Below, piece by piece: positions 59,201-64,000 of a stretch of DNA of 64,000 bases. The translations under genes and the position numbers were made by a program. Positions within the stretch are counted from its first letter, which is position 1, and each line of letters opens with the position of its first letter. Location of the stretch: contig JALMLS010000568.1 of the NCBI GenBank assembly GCA_038496445.1, positions 1-64,000 on the forward strand, given 5' to 3'. The notes under the pieces were generated by a model, which was not told the DNA's origin, did not search any database, and saw nothing but the letters and a program-made list of their open reading frames with translations. Origin of the DNA: Trichosphaerium sp. ATCC 40318 (taxonomy: Eukaryota > Discosea > Flabellinia > Trichosidae).

Positions 59201-61400
59201 CAAAGAATTAGTATTAGCAGGTATGTATCTCGTGTAAGTTTAGTGCGTACAACTTACTGAGTTTAAAATAAGGCCTTGGTAAATTGTATGTCAAAACGCT
59301 CAATGAGGCAGGAAATCTAGAAATAAATGGAGGAGGCACGTGACAGTTTGTTGTAGTGCCAAATTGAAGTTGTTTTTAACCTTTTTTCAGGAACCATTGC
59401 TTTTTATGAGCCAACGACAACATTAGGAACAAACAACAAACTAGGACCGTACGTCATGAGTTTTATCGCTTGGTTGTAGTTCACACTTATAAACCAGGTG
59501 GGATGTCAATATACATGTCGGTAGTCCTCGTGATGCTGTTGAACTTACATTACAGACTGATCTCGAGATTGATGGAGGAATAAGTGTTGCTGGAGACTCT
59601 AAGATACAAATAAACGGAGATGTAAGAATAACTTCTGGTATTAGAAGTAGAATTGATGGTAACGCTTTTTGTCTTTGATATTTCGAGACTAATTTCGTAT
59701 TGAAGGTGAACTTGAAATTGGGCAAGACCGAAGTGTTCACCTTGATGGTAGCTATCAAATTCGAAAGCTTATAATTAACCTACCTGTAAATAACATTACT
59801 TTCAAATTATTGAACATAAAGGATACAATAATTATCGTAAAGGGTACAGAACCCGTGACTGCTTTCGAGAATCAGGTAAATTCTTATTTTTTTCTTATCC
59901 CTTTTTTTTCGCTTTATACAGCTTCTTCTAACATGATTCGTCACAGGGCATCAAGTTATTCTCAGCAGAGTTGCTTCAAGGGTTTGAAAGTGGTTTAAAT
60001 GTTACGTACATGAATACGAATGACGGTAAGTGTTTTTTTTAGAAAAAACGCCAACTTTTATTAACGTTTTTATCTTTATAGTTTCCGAACACCAGCTGTT
60101 TATCCACTTACCTCTTGCTGGTATTGACAATGTACAAGATGTATTTATGCGTTCAGAAGAGTCTACAGTACCTCCGTACTGCTTACAGGTATTGTTCGTC
60201 AAGCTTTTTATTCAAAAGAGGTTAAGTTTACATCGCTTTCTTACAAGTGTTTAGGGTTGTGAATGTCCTGCTCCTTTTACAAATGCTGACTGTATAAATG
60301 GTGAATGGGTAACGGGAGATATTATTATTAATGATGGTGAAGAGATAATCTTCGGAGACACAACAATAATTATCGGTACAACTCTGCTGCTTGCAAGCGC
60401 TCGACTTATTTTATTTCAAAAGGTAATTTCTCTGTTACTTCTGGAGGTATTGTTACCATCAAACAAGGATCTGTTCTAGATATCAGCCAATGTTCCGATT
60501 TATCTGGTACCTTATCTGTGGAACTAGATGATTTATCAAACGAGCAAATAGAGCTAATAAAGCTTAACAGGTCGTGTTCAACAGGTACAACATTTTGTCT
60601 TTGAAATATTCGACAAAACCTAAGTCACTAACTTTTTTTTTTTTGAAACCCCTGTGCTAGCCCGCTTAACACTCGTTATTTAGGACAATTTGATAATGTC
60701 ACTGTATCAGAGACTGATGTTTGTAATACTATTAAAAGTCAACGATTACAACAGGAAGCTGGGACTGTAACTTTACTCCTAAGCGTCGAAAAGAACTGCG
60801 AAGGAGGTAAGCACTTTTACAAACAAAACAACGCTGACTCAGTTTTTAGATTCCTTCCCTATAGCGTATATTGTCATTATTGTGGTTATTATTGTTATAG
60901 TGCTTTTGGCTATCATTGGAGCGTGTATGTTCCCAAAAAATGGTTTTAGTTTATTTTCCTGTTTGAGCCACGTGTTTTCACCAATTGTTTGCTTTCACCC
61001 ATGCAATTGTCTCAATTTACCAAAACCACCTCCTCTTTATTATGCCTCCTACTTACTATTTTCCGTAGCCGTTGTGCTCCTAGTACCAAGAATTCGACAT
61101 AGGGTAAGTTTATTTTCATTAAATAGTTTTATAATTACGCATAACTTCAAGAAACCAACTTTTTATCATGAAGCTATTTAGAGGTGTAGAGGCTTTTATA
61201 AGCTGTATCCGATTAACCAGTTGATAATAATCTTGTCGCTGGCCAAGCTGGGACTACCTCTACGCTATCTAATTGCATCAAACTATTTTTTATTGTTTCA
61301 TCTCTTTTGTATTGACACGTTATTTCTACAGGTGCTTCCGTATAGACATGTTGCCAAAACTAGACAAGCGTCTAGAGGAAATATTTCAGTGAGGGTATAA
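56255..61400 (+). CDS. large secreted, probably type I membrane, beta-rich surface protein
   Basis: Exon 1 (MGGYN) joins across a GTAAAT...TTGTAG intron to TLFIVLLLLLLFSLLCDAS, a signal peptide. Next is TWRGTNNFNASVDANWLPT with PAPGDKITI, a motif common at the start of secreted beta-helix-like repeats. Many small exons then encode alternating hydrophobic/Gly-Asp/Asn strands (for example DVTKLILDGGKITVDDNAN, LEIDGGISVAGDSKIQING, LEIGQDRSVHLDGSYQIRK). A Cys-rich box (CLQGCECPAPFTNADCING) is followed by EWVTGDIIINDGEEIIFGD. A transmembrane helix (FPIAYIVIIVVIIVIVLLA, about 60860-60920) and a short basic tail ending YRHVAKTRQASRGNISVRV complete it. Roughly 30 short introns; several in the 57-59 kb part are uncertain. 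Probably a surface adhesin or receptor; no precise family. Confidence 0.65.
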
Positions 61401-61643
61401 GAATCAAATAAAACGTGTAGAGTGTAAAAGTGTAAGTAAAGTATTTTGCGGCTATATTTTAAACACGTGTCTATACCTTTACCTTAGACCCTTTTTCAAG
61501 GTTGTGAGTCTTTTGATGAAGTTGTCGCCAATGTATTACTATGTACACATAGGTTGCTTTGCGCTATACAAAGTAGTACTTGAGGTTCATCTGGCGGAAC
61601 CAAATCAATACCAAAATAATATTCTCTAAGGTTGTTTTGTTTA

Positions 61644-62567
61644 TTACCAATAAGATGGTTCAGGAATTATTTTAATTACATATTTAAACGATGATCCAGA
61701 CTCCATTACAAACTGCCAAGTGACTACATGAACAATTTCGCCTTTTTCAAATTTGTCAGCCATGATTTGTTGGATATCATCTTGAGTTTTAAAAATGGCA
61801 TCTAATTGAACAATCTTGACATCATGTTCGTCTCCTTTGAAGTCTAAGCCTGCATATTGACTTATAGATTGTTGATCGTATAGTTCTATAACACGAGAAG
61901 TAAGTGACCATCTTTTGTTAATGTATGAAGCGCAGTAAGGACCGTTTTGGAACAATTTCGTTACACATTGACCTGCTGGTTCAACGCAGTATGCATCAAC
62001 ACCATCTTCTCCATCAACTTCCACACAAAGTATTGACCCGTCTGCGTAGTTTTGAGAGCAATCTCTTATATTTAACTGACCGAAATGAGGAGAGAGATCG
62101 ATGAGTTCTTTAACACTTGGATCCATATATAATGTCAAACATGTTGTTTTGATAGTTTTAAGTGATGAGCAATCTTTTGGAATTGTACATAAACTGACTG
62201 ATTGTAGTTGAGTACAACAAGAAAGGGCTTCTACAATATCATTTATAGTTTTGTTGTCACCAATGCTAGCATCGATAACAACATTTCTTAGTGTCTCGGA
62301 GCAAGATTTTATAGCATCAATAAGAGTTTTCGCGTCTATTGTCCCGTTTATAATCAAGTCTCGCAAAGGAGCTTTTTTTAGAATATTTAATACCTCTGTT
62401 GGCTTGCTGTACGCTTTACTTTCATATTTTACTTGTCCAGCCATATCTTTTGAAGTGTATGGGAGACATCTTGTTGTTTTCGTAACGGAACGCAGCGCTA
62501 CGATTGAGGAGAGTGGGAGGTACTGAGATACCTCAAATACGATATCGTCTTGTGATATTAGAGCCAT
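61644..62567 (-). CDS. F-box protein, separate subfamily
   Basis: A single 307-codon exon starting at the ATG of MALISQDDIVFEVSQYLPL; the F-box-like part continues SSIVALRSVTKTTRCL. The next part is LRR-like but irregular (TLIDAIKSCSETLRNVVID, DIVEALSCCTQLQSVSLCT, LKTIKTTCLTLYMDPSVKE). The C-terminal third has a different composition (VEVDGEDGVDAYCVEPAGQ, DDVQQ-type helices) and ends YVIKIIPEPSYW. It lacks the GVHTI repeat of its neighbours, so it is a distinct adaptor type. An in-frame upstream extension exists but lacks an ATG. Convergent with the surface-protein gene, 243 bp apart. Substrate unknown. Confidence 0.68.
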   Translation of the reverse strand: MALISQDDIVFEVSQYLPLSSIVALRSVTKTTRCLPYTSKDMAGQVKYESKAYSKPTEVLNILKKAPLRDLIINGTIDAKTLIDAIKSCSETLRNVVIDASIGDNKTINDIVEALSCCTQLQSVSLCTIPKDCSSLKTIKTTCLTLYMDPSVKELIDLSPHFGQLNIRDCSQNYADGSILCVEVDGEDGVDAYCVEPAGQCVTKLFQNGPYCASYINKRWSLTSRVIELYDQQSISQYAGLDFKGDEHDVKIVQLDAIFKTQDDIQQIMADKFEKGEIVHVVTWQFVMESGSSFKYVIKIIPEPSYW

Positions 62568-63271
62568 TGTAATGCTGTGTAGTTGTTCTAGCAATAGAAA
62601 TAAGCGATTGTCTTGTTTGCTTGTTTTCACTGAAAAAAGAACATCGTTGCGTGGCAGTTTGATGAAACAACACGTGTCAGCTATGCGAGTTCATCAGGAG
62701 TATTTCAACCAAGCCATCTGTTGGTTCGCTTGTTGAACAAGCGTCTTGATGACAGAAATCGTCTCAAACATTGGAGGAAGTGTTGTTGGAAAAGTGGATT
62801 GTGCTTGTTTAAACCATTCCCCATTTCACATAATTTTCTCTGTGTGTGCCACAAATAAGTAGTACATTACATTAAAATTATCTATTCTTCTATAGATGAA
62901 ACTAACTATAAACTCTACTGCTGTCGTAGCGCTGCATTATGCACTCATAGTGCTGTTAACGACTTAAGTCGACTTAAAGTCATTTATTTACAGTTGAAGT
63001 CAAGTCGAACCGAGTCATTAGCAACTACTCACTTAGCATGTTGAACAAAGAGGCAAAATCGTTCGCATTTGGATCATCCTGAGATATTGTATATGTCTGT
63101 AAACGCCTGTTGTCCTTTCATATGAAAATTTCAATGACAATTCAAGTGATTTTAAAGTACCCTTGAAAAACTTATCACAATTTTTGTTATTGAAAATCCC
63201 ATCTATCAAACTTTCTGATTTTCAACATACTTTCTCCGTTATTGACACAAAGGGATCAAGAGTACAGTATT
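62568..63271. other. intergenic between the F-box and phosphatase genes
   Basis: About 700 bp; no gene recognised. CACGTG (within ACACGTGT) at about 62672, roughly 100 bp upstream of the F-box start, is a possible promoter element. Confidence 0.4.
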
Positions 63272-64000
63272 CTAGTCTTTTTTATTGTGTTTATAGTTAT
63301 ACACCACACGTATTGAAGCACAAGGTGGTAAATTAACAATGTCCTTATCTGAACGAATAAGATGTTTTGGATCTTCTGCCAAGTGCAGAATTTTATATTC
63401 TCCATCAAAATGATCTTTAATCTCTTCATCCAGATCTTTCATTATAAGGTTTGTCAAGTAGACTTCTTTTTTTTCTCCCTATTGTATGGTAAAGATGTCG
63501 TTTTATAAACAAGAATTTTTTGGTTTTTTTGATTGTTAGCAAATACCTTTGGTCCAATAATGTTGAACACATATGAACCGAATGGTCCTCTACCTTTGCG
63601 TGATTTGTAGTTTGGATCATGTAGCTCCATATCATAATCTTCAAGCTGGACAATAAATCCGCTGTTAGGACATATAAGAGGTCTTGCCTAAAAATGTAAA
63701 CAAGGGAATACAAGATTGAATGGATGTACCTTTGATAGTAAATCACGTGCAACATTAAAGTTCATATCACGCTTCCACATCAAATAAGCAATAACAACAC
63801 TTGCAGATCTATACACTTATTATTTTCCAGAACATTTCTAGCAAAGAAGCTGCAGCGCAGTTCGAAGTTAAGAGGAAGAAACAAGTGTTCCCTTTTCACG
63901 TAATTTTGTTTAAACCGTTGTTTGTACCTGGAGACGCCTGCAGAGCAATGAACAAGTGTATTTTCACCTTTAGACATGCATAAATCAATAAATGCGTTGG
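63272..64000 (-). CDS. dual-specificity protein phosphatase, N-terminus beyond the right edge
   Basis: Minus-strand exons give NAFIDLCMSKGENTLVHCSAG then VSRSASVVIAYLMWKRD, once an intron ending GTATAG is removed. This is the full DSP signature HCxAGxSRS with the catalytic Cys and Arg. MNFNVARDLLSKARPLICPN and SGFIVQLEDYDMELHD continue the usual C-terminal helices. An extension (GRGPFGSYVFNIIGPK, then DEEIKDHFDGEYKILHLAE ... CASIRVVYNYKHNKKD) goes beyond the catalytic domain. The join between these last two parts is uncertain because phases do not match with the obvious splice sites. It removes phosphate from Tyr and Ser/Thr; substrate unknown. The N-terminal part of the domain, including the general-acid Asp, is outside the window. 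Confidence 0.8.

Noticed and set aside
63780..63960. Catalytically dead phosphatase reading HCSAGVSS
   Set aside because: That reading uses the acceptor ending GCAAG. Using the GTATAG acceptor a few bases upstream gives HCSAGVSRSAS, the normal family signature in frame.
1..64000. tRNA, rRNA or CRISPR features
   Set aside because: TTCGA-like strings (for example near 4425 and 38358) lack the rest of a tRNA cloverleaf. No regularly spaced repeat array of CRISPR type was seen, and the sequence is eukaryotic.

Overview
The window is nuclear DNA of an AT-rich, intron-dense unicellular eukaryote. Genes are split by very short spliceosomal introns (about 30-110 nt), many with an unusual GTAC-type donor, and intergenic gaps are short. 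The gene set includes a synapsin-like ATP-grasp protein, a tandem-SH2 protein, a predicted EGF-7TM protein, CAP-N domains, DRG1 and an RNA polymerase III subunit. This points towards an amorphean or holozoan-type protist rather than a plant or an ascomycete, but the placement is inference. The fatty acid synthase is of the fungal architecture, fused into one chain.

Layout. 1-6060: a possible cut-off gene at the left edge, one small membrane-anchored hypothetical and mostly AT-rich non-coding sequence. 6064-9573: DRG1 GTPase (-) divergent from an unrecognised basic/repeat protein (+). 9640-11160: a decayed leucine-rich-repeat copy. 11168-28909: one giant intron-rich gene for a single-chain fungal-type fatty acid synthase with two acyl carrier protein domains. 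29048-30091: F-box/LRR gene. 30377-34018: a divergent pair, synapsin-like (-) and EGF-7TM (+), sharing a 231-bp promoter with a central CACGTG. 34071-34319: a small Cys-rich ORF. 34780-37460: two copies of one repeat in inverted orientation flanking an intronless secreted-protein gene. 37754-38720: piggyBac-like transposase remnant. 39504-44215: F-box/LRR gene, an inverted decayed LRR copy, an F-box/NHL gene and a decayed MORN-type repeat gene. 44714-48398: POLR3E (-) divergent from another F-box/LRR gene (+). 49139-51159: tandem SH2 protein. 52174-52741: secreted precursor with repeats separated by basic pairs. 53410-54965: protein made of two CAP-N domains. 56255-61400: large secreted/type I membrane protein. 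61644-62567: F-box protein. 63272-64000: dual-specificity phosphatase cut by the right edge.

Themes: (i) conserved housekeeping genes (FAS, DRG1, POLR3E); (ii) a local expansion of F-box proteins with different C-terminal recognition domains, with intact, frame-broken and dead copies side by side, as expected of a birth-and-death ubiquitin-adaptor family; (iii) signalling and surface proteins in unusual architectures. Splice sites were placed by eye from frame continuity and family alignment, so gene outer limits are firmer than individual exon ends.
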